Position numbers and translations under genes: made by a program
Notes under the pieces: model-generated
Told to the model about the DNA's origin: nothing
Database searches by the model: none
Seen by the model: the letters and a program-made list of their open reading frames with translations, nothing else
In this document: in pieces, positions 29,803-39,142 of the stretch
Numbering within the stretch: position 1 is the first letter of the stretch
Layout of the letters: each line of letters begins with the position of its first letter
Origin: Spongiactinospora sp. TRM90649
GTDB taxonomy: Bacteria > Actinomycetota > Actinomycetes > Streptosporangiales > Streptosporangiaceae
Direction of reading: 5' to 3'
Length of the DNA: 64,000 nt
Assembly: GCF_029382225.1 (NCBI RefSeq)
Contig: NZ_JARLTC010000029.1
Span: forward strand, 62,001 to 126,000

Positions 29803-30810
29803 TCACCGGCGCGTCTTGGGGTCGAGCGCGTCCCGGACGGAGTCGCCGAGCAGGTTGAAGGCGAGCACGAAGATCACCAGGGACAGGCCCGGGAAGATCA
29901 GGAACGTGATGTCGTCGCGGTACACCTCGGCGCCCCGCTGGATCAGGCGGCCCCAGTCAGGGGTCGGCTCGACGATGCCGACGCCCAGGAAGGACAGCCC
30001 CGCCTCGGCCGTCACGAAGGCCGGGAGCAGCAGGGTCGCCTGGATGATGATCGGCGTCCAGAGGTTGGGGAGCAGCTCTTTGAACACGATCCGCGCCGGG
30101 GACGCCCCGGTCACCCGAGCGGCCTCCACGAACTCCCGTTCGCGCAGGGAGAGCACCTGTCCCCGCAGCAGGCGCGCGATCGTCGCCCAGCCGAACAGGG
30201 TGAGCACACTGATCAGCGAGACGGCGCGCAGCCAGACCGGGGTCTCCTCGTTCGGTGAGACGAACACCGTCTCGATCACCGGCATGAACGCGATGAAGAA
30301 CAGGACCGAGGGGAACGAGAGCAGGATGTCGATTCCGCGCCCGATCAGATAGTCGGTCTTACCGCCGGCGTAACCCGCGACCAGGCCCACCACCACGCCG
30401 ATCAGCGTGGTCAGCAGGGTGGCGGCGCCGGCGATGAGCAGCGAGGTCCGGATTCCGTAGACCAGCAGCATGAAAACGTCGCGGCCGAGGCCGGGTTCCA
30501 GGCCGAACCAGAATTCCGAGCTGATGCCACCATTCGGCAACAACGGGTAACCGTACTCGTTGAGCAGGCCCTCCCGATCCTGGCCGTACTGGGCGTAGGG
30601 GTCCTTTCCATATAGCGCCGATATCAGTGGCGCGGTGAGCGCGACGAGGAAGAAGAACAGCACCACGAACGCGGAGATCACCCCGGCGCGGTCGCGGCGG
30701 AACCGCAGCCACATGAGCTGACCGGGCGAACGGCCGGCGGTCGTCGGGTCGGCCGGACGCCCGGTGGGCTCGGCGGTCGCCTCGGGCATGGCCGGTGCGG
30801 GCATGGTCAT
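29803..30810 (-). CDS. ABC transporter permease (OppC/DppC-like), first gene of importer operon
   Basis: A 335-residue permease. A Pro/Thr-rich cytoplasmic leader of about 40 residues precedes helix 1 (AGVISAFVVLFFFLVALTA). An extracytoplasmic segment contains SEFWFGLEPGLGRDVF, typical of OppC N-termini (LGTDxxGRDV). Four or five more helices follow, with the EAA loop REFVEAARVTGASPARIVFK. The ATG at 30810 (minus strand) is preferred because GGAG lies 11 nt before it; an in-frame ATG at 30873 lacks a ribosome site. The operon order is permease C, binding protein, permease B, two ATPases. Confidence 0.92.
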   Translation of the reverse strand: MTMPAPAMPEATAEPTGRPADPTTAGRSPGQLMWLRFRRDRAGVISAFVVLFFFLVALTAPLISALYGKDPYAQYGQDREGLLNEYGYPLLPNGGISSEFWFGLEPGLGRDVFMLLVYGIRTSLLIAGAATLLTTLIGVVVGLVAGYAGGKTDYLIGRGIDILLSFPSVLFFIAFMPVIETVFVSPNEETPVWLRAVSLISVLTLFGWATIARLLRGQVLSLREREFVEAARVTGASPARIVFKELLPNLWTPIIIQATLLLPAFVTAEAGLSFLGVGIVEPTPDWGRLIQRGAEVYRDDITFLIFPGLSLVIFVLAFNLLGDSVRDALDPKTRR

Positions 30811-30943
30811 CGTCGCGCGGACTCCCAGGTCGGATGCCGGGGAACGGTACGAATCCCGGCTACCGGAAACCATCGCAAGCGCGACCGCGAAAAATCAACG
30901 GCTAATCGGAAAAATGCTCCGCTTCCTTAATTTCGTTGTAAAG

Positions 30944-30949
30944 AGTATA
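30944..30949 (-). promoter_or_regulatory. Candidate -10 element (TATACT) of the importer operon
   Basis: Read on the minus strand this is TATACT, near-consensus and set in the most A+T-rich stretch of the window (about 30880-31070). It lies 134 nt before the chosen permease start. The -35 is weak, which fits an activator-dependent promoter. Confidence 0.5.
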
Positions 30950-31035
30950 GCTGCTTGTAGTCACATATTCGTTGACCTGGGCCGCCGCTGTGAGGCACAC
31001 TAAAACAAGGCTGCAAGCGGTTATTCACGGATTTG

Positions 31036-31062
31036 TGACACGGTCATGACACGTCAATGACA
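31036..31062. repeat. Three TGACA direct repeats at exact 11-bp steps
   Basis: TGACA occurs at 31036, 31047 and 31058, in the extended form (G/A)TGACA(C/A). It lies between the end of the SpoIIE-type gene and the importer promoter, about 100-125 bp upstream of the presumed importer start site. Direct repeats at one per helical turn are typical of response-regulator or SARP-type activator sites. The palindrome GTCATGAC (31043-31050) overlaps the middle repeat. Confidence 0.6.
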
Positions 31063-31084
31063 AATCGTCCGGGGTATTTTCCGG

Positions 31085-33202
31085 TCACGCTCCGCCGGGC
31101 CGCGGCGTGTGCGGCGGCTGCAGCACCAGCAGCGCGATGTCGTCGATCGGTGCGTCGGGGGAGAACGCGTGCGTGGCGTCGCGCAGCCGCTCGGCGATCT
31201 CCCGGGCGCCCAGCCTGCGGCAGTGCGACAGCAGGATCGCCAGGCCGTCGTCATCGTCGAGCTGGCGCCCGCCGTGCCTGCGCTCGGTCACGCCGTCGGT
31301 CGCGCAGACCAGCGTGTCGCCGGGGCGCAGCAGGAAGGACTCGGCGAAGAACCCCGGGGTCTCGGTGATGCCGACGAGGATCTGCTGGGTGGCGATGCGG
31401 CTGACGTTGCCGTCTGCGAGCATGCGCAGCGGCGGCGGGTGGCCCGCGCAGGCGATGGTGCACGACACCCCGCCGCCCGCGGCGGGGCGCAGCTCGCCGT
31501 ACACCAGGCTGAGGAACTGGTCGCGGTCGCCGTCGTCGTCCAGCAGGGCGCGGTTGAGCCTGCCCAGCGTGGCGGCGATGCCGTAGCCCTCCCTGGCGAG
31601 CAGCCGCAGGGTGGTGCGGGCCATGCCGGTGACCCCTGCGGCCTCCGGGCCGTGGCCGCAGGCGTCGCCCAGCGCGAACCGCCACGCGCCCTGCCCGGCC
31701 TGGTGCACGTCGTAGAAGTCGCCGCCGACGCTGCTGTCCGGGCCCGCGGGCTCGTAGACGATGGCGCACTCGACGCCGGGGATCGTGGCGTCTCTGGCGG
31801 GCATCAGGCTGCGCTGCAGCATGCTGGAGATCGCCGCCTCCCGGGTGTAGCGGCGGGCGATGTGCACGGCCCGCCCGACCCTGCGGCAGAGGTCTTCGGC
31901 CAGGCGGACGACGCCGCTGTCCGGGGCGCGCCCGCCGCCGAGTAACAGCAGGCCGACCAGCTCGGGGCCGACCCGGATCGGCAGGCTCAGCGCCATGCCG
32001 GGGACGGCTCCCGCGGGCAGCGCCCCGGCGGGCAGCAGCCTTCGCACGTCGTCCACGCGCCGCTCGTCGGCGTGGCAGACGTGGGCCAGCCGGGCGCCCT
32101 CCGGGCCGGTCAGGTAGACCGCCGACCACGGGGCCACCCTCGGCACCAGGAGCTGGGCGGTCAGGGCGGCGATGAGCCGCTCGTCGAGGATGCCGGACAG
32201 CAGGTCGCTGGCCTCGGCCAGGAAGGACAGGCCGCCCCGGTGGGCGCGCTCGGCCTCGGCGAGCCAGGCGCGCTCCAGGGTCGCGGCCACCCGGTCGGCG
32301 ACGGGCTCCAGGGCGCGCGCGGCGGGCTCGCCGAACGCCTCCTCGCGGGCGGAGACGAGGACCAGGGCGCCCGCCGTCCGGCCGCCGGTGAGCAGCGGCG
32401 CGACGACCGCGCTGCGTGCCGAGCCGCCGAAGGCGCGCACCCCCGGCGGGTCGAGCACCACGGCCCCTGGCCGCTGGAACGCCTCGCCGGACGGCACCCG
32501 CCTGGGCGGCGCGGACGCCCCGGCGGAGGAGGCCGCGAGGTCGAGGTGGGCCGCGTCGGCGCCGGTCAGCAGGATGTGCGCGTCGCCGCCGAACATGCCG
32601 GAGACGACCTGCGCCACCCGGTCGAGCAGGTCGGTCACCTGGCCGCCGCCCTCCAGGGTGTCGCGCAGGCGGCGCTGCCAGGCGTCGGTGGTCTCCTCGC
32701 GCTCGGCCGGGGCGGGCGGGATCATGGCGGGCGGAGCCGGGGCGGCGGCGGCCCCGCGCAGGTCGATCCGGAACCACACGGTCTTGCGGGAACGGGCGTA
32801 GGTGACGCCCCAGGCGTCGGCGATCACCCGGGTCAGCGCGAGGCCCCGCCCGCCGCGGCCGCGCGCGAGGTCCTTGCGCCGGGGCGGCGCGTCGGGGACG
32901 GTGCGTGTGGGATGGCGGTCCTCGACCTCGACCGACACCCAGGCGCCGGGCTCGCAGCGGCACACCACGTCGAGGCCGGTGCCCGCGTGGACCAGGGCGT
33001 TGGTGACCAGCTCGCTGGTGAGCAGCTCGATGTCGGCGGCGGTGCCGTCGGGGTCGCGCGTCTCGCCGCCCTCCCCGGTTTCCGCGGAGACGGGATCCCA
33101 CAGGCCCCACTCGGCGAGGGTCCGCCGGACGAAGCGGCGTGCCGCGGCGGCGGTGTTGGGCAGATTCGGGAAGGCGGCCCGTGATTCGAGTGGAATCTTC
33201 AC
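31085..33202 (-). CDS. HATPase-GAF-SpoIIE phosphatase (anti-sigma system regulator)
   Basis: A 705-residue multidomain signalling protein. The N-terminal GHKL ATPase domain of the RsbW type (about 15-155) shows ELLTSELVTNALVHAGT and RGRGGRGLALTRVIADAWG. A GAF-like sensory part follows (about 190-460, DAHILLTGADAAHLDL... and LVPRVAPWSAVYLTG). The C-terminal PP2C/SpoIIE phosphatase (about 490-700) shows SVGGDFYDV, LGDACGHGPEAA and CATDGVTE metal ligands. Relatives phosphorylate and dephosphorylate anti-sigma antagonists, controlling stress sigma factors. No membrane segment is seen. The GTG at 33202 has AGGAGAGG upstream. It is divergent from a receiver protein, a likely partner. Confidence 0.92.
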   Translation of the reverse strand: MKIPLESRAAFPNLPNTAAAARRFVRRTLAEWGLWDPVSAETGEGGETRDPDGTAADIELLTSELVTNALVHAGTGLDVVCRCEPGAWVSVEVEDRHPTRTVPDAPPRRKDLARGRGGRGLALTRVIADAWGVTYARSRKTVWFRIDLRGAAAAPAPPAMIPPAPAEREETTDAWQRRLRDTLEGGGQVTDLLDRVAQVVSGMFGGDAHILLTGADAAHLDLAASSAGASAPPRRVPSGEAFQRPGAVVLDPPGVRAFGGSARSAVVAPLLTGGRTAGALVLVSAREEAFGEPAARALEPVADRVAATLERAWLAEAERAHRGGLSFLAEASDLLSGILDERLIAALTAQLLVPRVAPWSAVYLTGPEGARLAHVCHADERRVDDVRRLLPAGALPAGAVPGMALSLPIRVGPELVGLLLLGGGRAPDSGVVRLAEDLCRRVGRAVHIARRYTREAAISSMLQRSLMPARDATIPGVECAIVYEPAGPDSSVGGDFYDVHQAGQGAWRFALGDACGHGPEAAGVTGMARTTLRLLAREGYGIAATLGRLNRALLDDDGDRDQFLSLVYGELRPAAGGGVSCTIACAGHPPPLRMLADGNVSRIATQQILVGITETPGFFAESFLLRPGDTLVCATDGVTERRHGGRQLDDDDGLAILLSHCRRLGAREIAERLRDATHAFSPDAPIDDIALLVLQPPHTPRPGGA

Positions 33203-33435
33203 GGCCTCTCCTAAAATGTCACTCGATGTGGCTGCCCTCTCACGCCTAGGGTGACAGGCTGAGAGCATTCGTACCGCAAGAGTCACTGAGATGGCGACAT
33301 GAAATCCACATCGGTATCCGCAGGCCCCCCGGCCGCTGAGGTTCGTCAAGTCGGTCTCACGGGTCGCGCCCGTCCGTCGCCGCCCGGCCCCGGCGGGGCC
33401 GCAGAGCGCTCCGCCGGCGCGGTGGAGGGCCGCGC

Positions 33436-34050
33436 GTGACGGGCGCGGAGGCGGTTTTGCTGGTCGACGACCAGGAGACCAACCTGGTGGCGCTGGAGGC
33501 CATCCTGACGCCGCTCGGCCTGCCCCTGGTCCGCGCGGGGAGCGGTCAGGAGGCGATGCGGGCCATGCTGCGGCGTGAGTTCGCGGTGGTGCTGCTCGAT
33601 GTCCTGATGCCCGGGATGGACGGCTTCGAGACCGCCGCCCACATCAAGCGCCTCGACGAGACGAAAGACGTCCCGATCATCTTCCTTACGGGTGCGGAGG
33701 GCGATCGCGACCATACCTACCGCGGCTACTCGGCCGGGGCGGCCGACTTCCTGGGCAAGCCGTTCGACCCTTGGGTGCTCCGCGCCAAGGTCAGCGTGTT
33801 CATCGACCTGCACCGCAAGAACCGCCAGTTGCGCGAGCAGGCCGACACGATGCGGCGCCTGGCCGCCCGCGCGGCCGTGGGCGAGGGCGAGCCGGGCCGT
33901 TACGCGGAGTTCGGGGCCCGGCTGACGGCCGTGGAGCGGCAGCTCGGCGTGTTCGGCGCGACCCCGTGCCGGGGGCACGACCTCGCCCTGCGCGAGTTGG
34001 CCGCGCGGGTGAACTCGCTGGCCGCGCTGCTGGAGACCCCGTCCGGCTAG
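33436..34050 (+). CDS. Stand-alone response regulator receiver protein with coiled-coil tail
   Basis: A 204-residue protein. The receiver domain spans about 1-125: VLLVDDQETN (acidic pocket), VVLLDVLMPGMDG with the phospho-accepting Asp near 55, IIFLTGAEG (switch Thr) and LGKPFDP (conserved Lys). After it comes LHRKNRQLREQADTMRRLAAR, a probable coiled coil, then a helical tail without any DNA-binding or catalytic motif. The GTG at 33436 has GGAGGG at 33424-33429. It is divergent from the SpoIIE-type gene across 233 nt. Receivers of this form often feed SpoIIE phosphatases; that pairing is inference, and no histidine kinase is nearby. Confidence 0.9.
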   Translation: MTGAEAVLLVDDQETNLVALEAILTPLGLPLVRAGSGQEAMRAMLRREFAVVLLDVLMPGMDGFETAAHIKRLDETKDVPIIFLTGAEGDRDHTYRGYSAGAADFLGKPFDPWVLRAKVSVFIDLHRKNRQLREQADTMRRLAARAAVGEGEPGRYAEFGARLTAVERQLGVFGATPCRGHDLALRELAARVNSLAALLETPSG

Positions 34051-34121
34051 AGCCCTGGTCGAGATGGGGGCCACCCCTGGCGCGCGCTTTAGGCGCGCAT
34101 GGCACACTGGAGGAAGAGCGA

Positions 34122-34248
34122 GCGTGCTCCGGGGTCGGTGAAATTCCGAACCGGCGGTGAAAGTCCGCGACCCGGCCGAATCCATCGGCCGGTGGACCTG
34201 GTGAAATTCCGGGACCGACGGTGAGAGTCCGGATGGGAGGCGGCACGC
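34122..34248 (+). ncRNA. FMN riboswitch (RFN element)
   Basis: The sequence follows the RFN consensus: GGGGTCGGTGAAATTCCGAA, then CCGGCGGTGAAAGTCCGCGA, a variable stem (CCGGCCGAATCCATCGGCCGG), TGGTGAAATTCCGGGACC and GACGGTGAGAGTCCGGATGG. The closing stem P1 is GCGTGC (34122-34127) with GCACGC (34243-34248). It lies 117 nt before ribD and would lower expression of the riboflavin operon when FMN binds. The 3' strand of P1 can also pair downstream (34257-34262), giving a plausible switch. Confidence 0.95.
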
Positions 34249-34286
34249 GAGCGGCGGCGTGCCTTGGCGCGCTCGCCGTGCCAAGG
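34241..34286 (+). promoter_or_regulatory. Expression platform of the FMN riboswitch
   Basis: Downstream of the aptamer several helices compete. GCACGC (34243-34248) pairs with GCGTGC at 34257-34262, or the longer stretch 34242-34253 pairs with 34270-34282. CCTTGGC (34262-34268) pairs perfectly with GCCAAGG (34280-34286). None is followed by a T-run. The platform may act by GC-rich termination or by a longer-range effect on the ribD ribosome site at 34348-34358. Confidence 0.5.
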
Positions 34287-34364
34287 TGTGTTCACGCGCA
34301 CCCTCGAAGCAAGCCCCGGGGCCCGCCACGGCTCGTCAGCCGATGGCGAGGAGGAGGGCAGAGG

Positions 34365-35453
34365 GTGAGCGATCTCATTCACATGCGCCGCGCGATCGAG
34401 CTCGCCGCGGGCGGGCTCGGGACGACGAGTCCCAATCCGGTCGTCGGGTGCGTGATCCTCGACTCCGCAGGGCAGGTGGCCGGCGAGGGCTTCCACGCCC
34501 ACGCGGGCGGCCCTCACGCCGAGGTCGCCGGGCTCGCCCAGGCCGGCGCGCGGGCGCGCGGCGGAACCGCATACGTCTCACTCGAACCGTGCGACCACAC
34601 CGGCCGCACCGGGCCCTGCACGCTGGCGCTGCTGCGGGCGGGCGTGCGCCGGGTCGTGGTGGCCGCCACCGATCCCAACCCGGTCGCCTCGGGCGGCTCC
34701 GCGCGGCTGCGCGCGAACGGCGTGGTCGTCGAGATCGGGCTGCTGGAGCGCGAGGCCGAGGCCGGGAACGCCGAGTGGCTGGTCCGGATCCGCCACGGCC
34801 GTCCCCACGTGACCTGGAAGTTCGCCGCCACGCTCGACGGCCGCTCGGCCGCCGCCGACGGCACCAGCAAATGGATCACCTCGCCCGAGGCGCGGGCCGA
34901 TGTCCACCGGCTGCGGGCCAGGAGCGACGCCGTCGTCGCCGGGATCGGCACGGTGCTGGCCGACGACCCCCTCCTGACCGCGCGTCCCCCGCTGCCGCGC
35001 CCGTCCGGGCCGCCGCTGCGGGTGGTCGTCGACTCCGAGGGACGCACCCCTCCGGGCGCCAGGGTCCTGTCGGACGACGCTCCCACGCTGGTCGCGGTGG
35101 CCGCCGACGCCGCGCCGGGGCCGCTGGGCGACGCCGAGGTGCTACGGCTGCCGCGCGCGGCCGGAGGGCGCCTCGATCTGCGCGCGCTCCTCACCGAACT
35201 CCACAAAAGAGACATTGTCGGCGTGTTCCTGGAAGGCGGGCCGGTGCTCGCGGGTTCCTTCATGGAGCAAGGACTGATCGACCGCGTGGTCGGCTACCTC
35301 GCCCCCGCGCTGCTCGGGGCCGGTGCCGCCGCCCTCGGCCCGGCCGGGGTGCGGACGATCGGGCGGGCACACCGGCTGGTCTATGAGGAAGTGACCGCCG
35401 TCGGGCCCGACCTGCGGGTCGTCGCCCGGCCGGCGCCGAGTGAGGAGAACTGA
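34365..35453 (+). CDS. ribD: Bifunctional diaminohydroxyphosphoribosylaminopyrimidine deaminase / reductase
   Basis: A 362-residue two-domain riboflavin enzyme. The N-terminal deaminase (about 1-145) has the zinc site PHAEVAGL and EPCDHTGRTGPCT. The C-terminal NADPH-dependent reductase (about 148-362) shows VTWKFAATLDGRSAAADGTS, SDAVVAGIGTVLADDPLLTAR and FLEGGPVLAGSF. The GTG at 34365 (MSDLIHMRRAIELAAGG) is fixed by GAGGAGGAGGG at 34348-34358. It is the first gene of the FMN-riboswitch-controlled operon, and ribE begins 5 nt after its stop. Confidence 0.96.
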   Translation: MSDLIHMRRAIELAAGGLGTTSPNPVVGCVILDSAGQVAGEGFHAHAGGPHAEVAGLAQAGARARGGTAYVSLEPCDHTGRTGPCTLALLRAGVRRVVVAATDPNPVASGGSARLRANGVVVEIGLLEREAEAGNAEWLVRIRHGRPHVTWKFAATLDGRSAAADGTSKWITSPEARADVHRLRARSDAVVAGIGTVLADDPLLTARPPLPRPSGPPLRVVVDSEGRTPPGARVLSDDAPTLVAVAADAAPGPLGDAEVLRLPRAAGGRLDLRALLTELHKRDIVGVFLEGGPVLAGSFMEQGLIDRVVGYLAPALLGAGAAALGPAGVRTIGRAHRLVYEEVTAVGPDLRVVARPAPSEEN

Positions 35454-35458
35454 AGGAG

Positions 35459-36067
35459 ATGTTCACCGGAATCATTGAAGAACTGGGCGAAGTGGTCGCG
35501 GTCGAGACGCGGGGGGAAGCCGCGCGGCTTGCCGTACGCGGGCCGGTCGTCACCGGCGACGCCGTCCACGGGGCGTCGATCGCGGTCAACGGCGTTTGCC
35601 TGACCGTCGCGGGCCTGGACGGCGACGTGTTCACCGCCGACGTGATGCGCGAGACCCTGCGGCGCAGCACGCTGGGCGGGCTCACCGGGGGCTCCAGGGT
35701 GAACCTGGAGCGCGCGGTGCGCGCCGACGCGCGGCTCGGCGGCCACATCGTGCAGGGCCACGTGGACGGCACGGGCGTGGTGCTGTCCAGGGAACCGGGG
35801 GAGCACTGGCACGACGTCCGCGTCTCCCTCCCCGACGACATCGCACGCTATGTGGTGGAAAAAGGGTCGATCGCGGTGGACGGCGTGAGCCTAACCGTGG
35901 CCGCCCTGGGGCCCGGCGAGTTCGCCGTCGCGCTCATCCCCACGACCCTGGACCTGACCACCCTCGGCCTGCGGGAACCGGGCGACCCGGTCAACCTGGA
36001 GGTCGACGTGATCGCCAAGTACGTCGAGAGCCTGACCGTCGCGCACCGCCCGGAGGTCCGGGCATGA
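35459..36067 (+). CDS. ribE: Riboflavin synthase, alpha chain
   Basis: A 202-residue enzyme that dismutates two 6,7-dimethyl-8-ribityllumazine molecules to riboflavin. The internal duplication is plain. Half 1 starts [12 protein letters not shown] and has VNGVCLTV and [11 protein letters not shown]. Half 2 has [12 protein letters not shown] and [11 protein letters not shown], ending [12 protein letters not shown]. The ATG at 35459 gives the invariant MFTGI start, with GAGGAGAA at 35442-35449 as ribosome site. The stop overlaps the next start as ATGA. Confidence 0.97.
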   Translation: MFTGIIEELGEVVAVETRGEAARLAVRGPVVTGDAVHGASIAVNGVCLTVAGLDGDVFTADVMRETLRRSTLGGLTGGSRVNLERAVRADARLGGHIVQGHVDGTGVVLSREPGEHWHDVRVSLPDDIARYVVEKGSIAVDGVSLTVAALGPGEFAVALIPTTLDLTTLGLREPGDPVNLEVDVIAKYVESLTVAHRPEVRA

Positions 36068-36710
36068 CCTGGGCCACGGCGGGCTTCGACCTGTTCGGCC
36101 AGCACGTGGTGTGGGCCGACCTGGCGGGCAACCTGTGCGCCCTGGCGACGGTGGTGCTGGCCATCCGGCGCACCATCTGGACCTGGCCGGTCCAGCTCAC
36201 CGGGGCGGTGCTGCTGTTCGCCGCCTCGATCAGCGCCCACATCACCGGAAACGCACTAAAGCAGGTGATGTTCGGCGCGCTGGCCGTGTACGGCTGGTGG
36301 AAGTGGTCACGCGGCATGCGGGAACGGCGCACGCTGGCCGTCCGCCCGGGCACGACCCGGGAGCGCACCGCGCTGATCGGCGTCATGGTCGCCGCCACCT
36401 TCGTGGTCGCGCTGGTCTTCCACCTGGTGAACGAGAACCTGTTCGAGATCTCTTGGAACCCGCTGCCGGACGCCTACATCTTCGTGGGCAGCGCGGTGGC
36501 GACCTTCGCCCAAGGACGGGCCCTGATCGACTTCTGGTGGATCTGGGTGCTCGTGGACGTGGTGGGCGTGCCGCTGGCGTTCGGCGGCGGACTGGTGGTA
36601 TCCGGCATCGTCTACGGGGTCTTCCTCGTGCTCGTCGCCGTGGGATTCATTACCTGGATGCGGGAGTACCGGGCCGGTACGGCGGCGCCGGTGGACAAGG
36701 TGGTAAGCGC

Positions 36711-36714
<4 letters not shown>
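36064..36714 (+). CDS. ribM: PnuC-family transporter, probably riboflavin facilitator (RibM/PnuX type)
   Basis: A 216-residue integral membrane protein with about six to seven helices and the PnuC features [25 protein letters not shown] and [17 protein letters not shown]. PnuC proteins usually move nicotinamide riboside. Members located inside FMN-riboswitch rib operons of actinomycetes (PnuX, and RibM of roseoflavin producers) move riboflavin. Here it lies between ribE and ribBA with ATGA overlaps on both sides, so the flavin role is strongly indicated by context. Substrate choice itself is inference. Confidence 0.88.
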
Positions 36715-38395
<1,681 letters not shown>

Positions 38396-38404
38396 GCGTC
38401 CGTG

Positions 38405-38447
38405 CCCGGCGTGACGGCCGAGGCTCCGGCCCGGAGGTCACGCGGGG
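38405..38447 (+). terminator. Hairpin after ribH, candidate rib operon terminator
   Basis: GCGTGAC (38409-38415) pairs with GTCACGC (38437-38443), and the flanking C-run and G-run add to the stem. Inside, GGCCG (38416-38420) pairs with CGGCC (38427-38431), giving a branched GC-rich hairpin 10 nt after the ribH stop. Confidence 0.55.
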
Positions 38448-38502
38448 GAACACGGCCGGCGCGAAAGCCCAGGTGATCCGCGAGACCGCCGAGGGTGTGC
38501 GG

Positions 38503-38508
38503 TAGGTT
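38503..38508 (+). promoter_or_regulatory. Candidate -10 element (TAGGTT) for the PH-domain gene
   Basis: TAGGTT matches TANNNT, 72 nt before the ATG at 38581. The predicted start site lies just in front of the perfect 14-bp hairpin at 38522-38555, which would sit at the 5' end of the transcript. Confidence 0.4.
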
Positions 38509-38521
38509 GCCTTGCGTCTTT

Positions 38522-38555
38522 GCCGTCGCACGGGCCCGCGCGCCCGTGCGACGGC
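38522..38555 (+). terminator. Perfect 14-bp hairpin in the leader of the PH-domain gene
   Basis: GCCGTCGCACGGGC (38522-38535) is the exact reverse complement of GCCCGTGCGACGGC (38542-38555), with a 6-nt loop, followed by TTCCC. It could be a second terminator of the rib operon or a structured 5' leader of the next gene; position alone does not decide. Confidence 0.5.
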
Positions 38556-38580
38556 TTCCCGCGACGACGGAGCGCCGCAG

Positions 38581-39033
38581 ATGTCTGAGATCGTCACCCC
38601 GCCCAGCCTGCCCGTCACGTGGCGGCCGCGCAGAGGGCGGCTGGTGGCGTACGGCTTCGCGGCGGCGGCGATCATCGGATCGGTGGTCCTCGCGATCGCG
38701 CTGCCCGCGCCCTTCGGTCTCGCGGACAAGGCGTTCATGGTCATCCTGGGGTGCGTGTTCGCGGGGGTCCTGCACCTGCTCGGGCGATGCCGCGTCGAGG
38801 CCGACGACAGGGGGGTCACCCTGGTCAACGCGCTGCGCACGCACAGTTACACCTGGCCGGAGGTCCTCGACGTCACGCTCGTGGACGGCGAGCCGTGGGC
38901 GAAGATCGACTTCGCGGACGGCTCCACCGTGGGCGCGATGGGCATCCAGGGGTCGGAGAAGGAGCGCGCGCGGCGGCAGGTGGCCGAGCTGACCGCGCTC
39001 ATCCACGAGCGCGGCGAGGCCGGAGAGCCCTGA
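38581..39033 (+). CDS. Small membrane protein with PH-like domain
   Basis: A 150-residue protein. Two membrane helices lie near residues 22-42 (LVAYGFAAAAIIGSVVLAIA) and 48-65 (KAFMVILGCVFAGVLHLL). A PH-like beta domain follows: CRVEADDRGVTLVNALRTHSYTWPEVLDVTLVDG...AKIDFADGSTVGAMGI, then a charged helix. Proteins of this form commonly occur right after ribH in actinomycetes. Function is unknown. The ATG at 38581 has GGAG 9 nt upstream. Confidence 0.8.
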   Translation: MSEIVTPPSLPVTWRPRRGRLVAYGFAAAAIIGSVVLAIALPAPFGLADKAFMVILGCVFAGVLHLLGRCRVEADDRGVTLVNALRTHSYTWPEVLDVTLVDGEPWAKIDFADGSTVGAMGIQGSEKERARRQVAELTALIHERGEAGEP

Positions 39034-39130
39034 TCTGCAACTTGCAGGTGTTCGTCCACAGGGTTTCGCGTTTGAGCGCGCCGAGATCCACAGGTACGGC
39101 GGGCTTCGCCCCGCTCCGCGCGAGCGCGCG

Positions 39131-39136
39131 TAGCCT
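39131..39136 (+). promoter_or_regulatory. -10 element (TAGCCT) of a probably leaderless transcript
   Basis: TAGCCT matches TANNNT and ends 6 nt before the GTG at 39143 of the MoxR gene. The intervening GAGAAG resembles a ribosome site but is too close to act as one. Confidence 0.45.
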
Positions 39137-39142
39137 GAGAAG

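Noticed and set aside
30764-31003. 79-codon + strand open frame in the importer promoter region
   Set aside because: Lies in A+T-rich promoter DNA, partly antisense to the permease leader, without family likeness or a good ribosome site.
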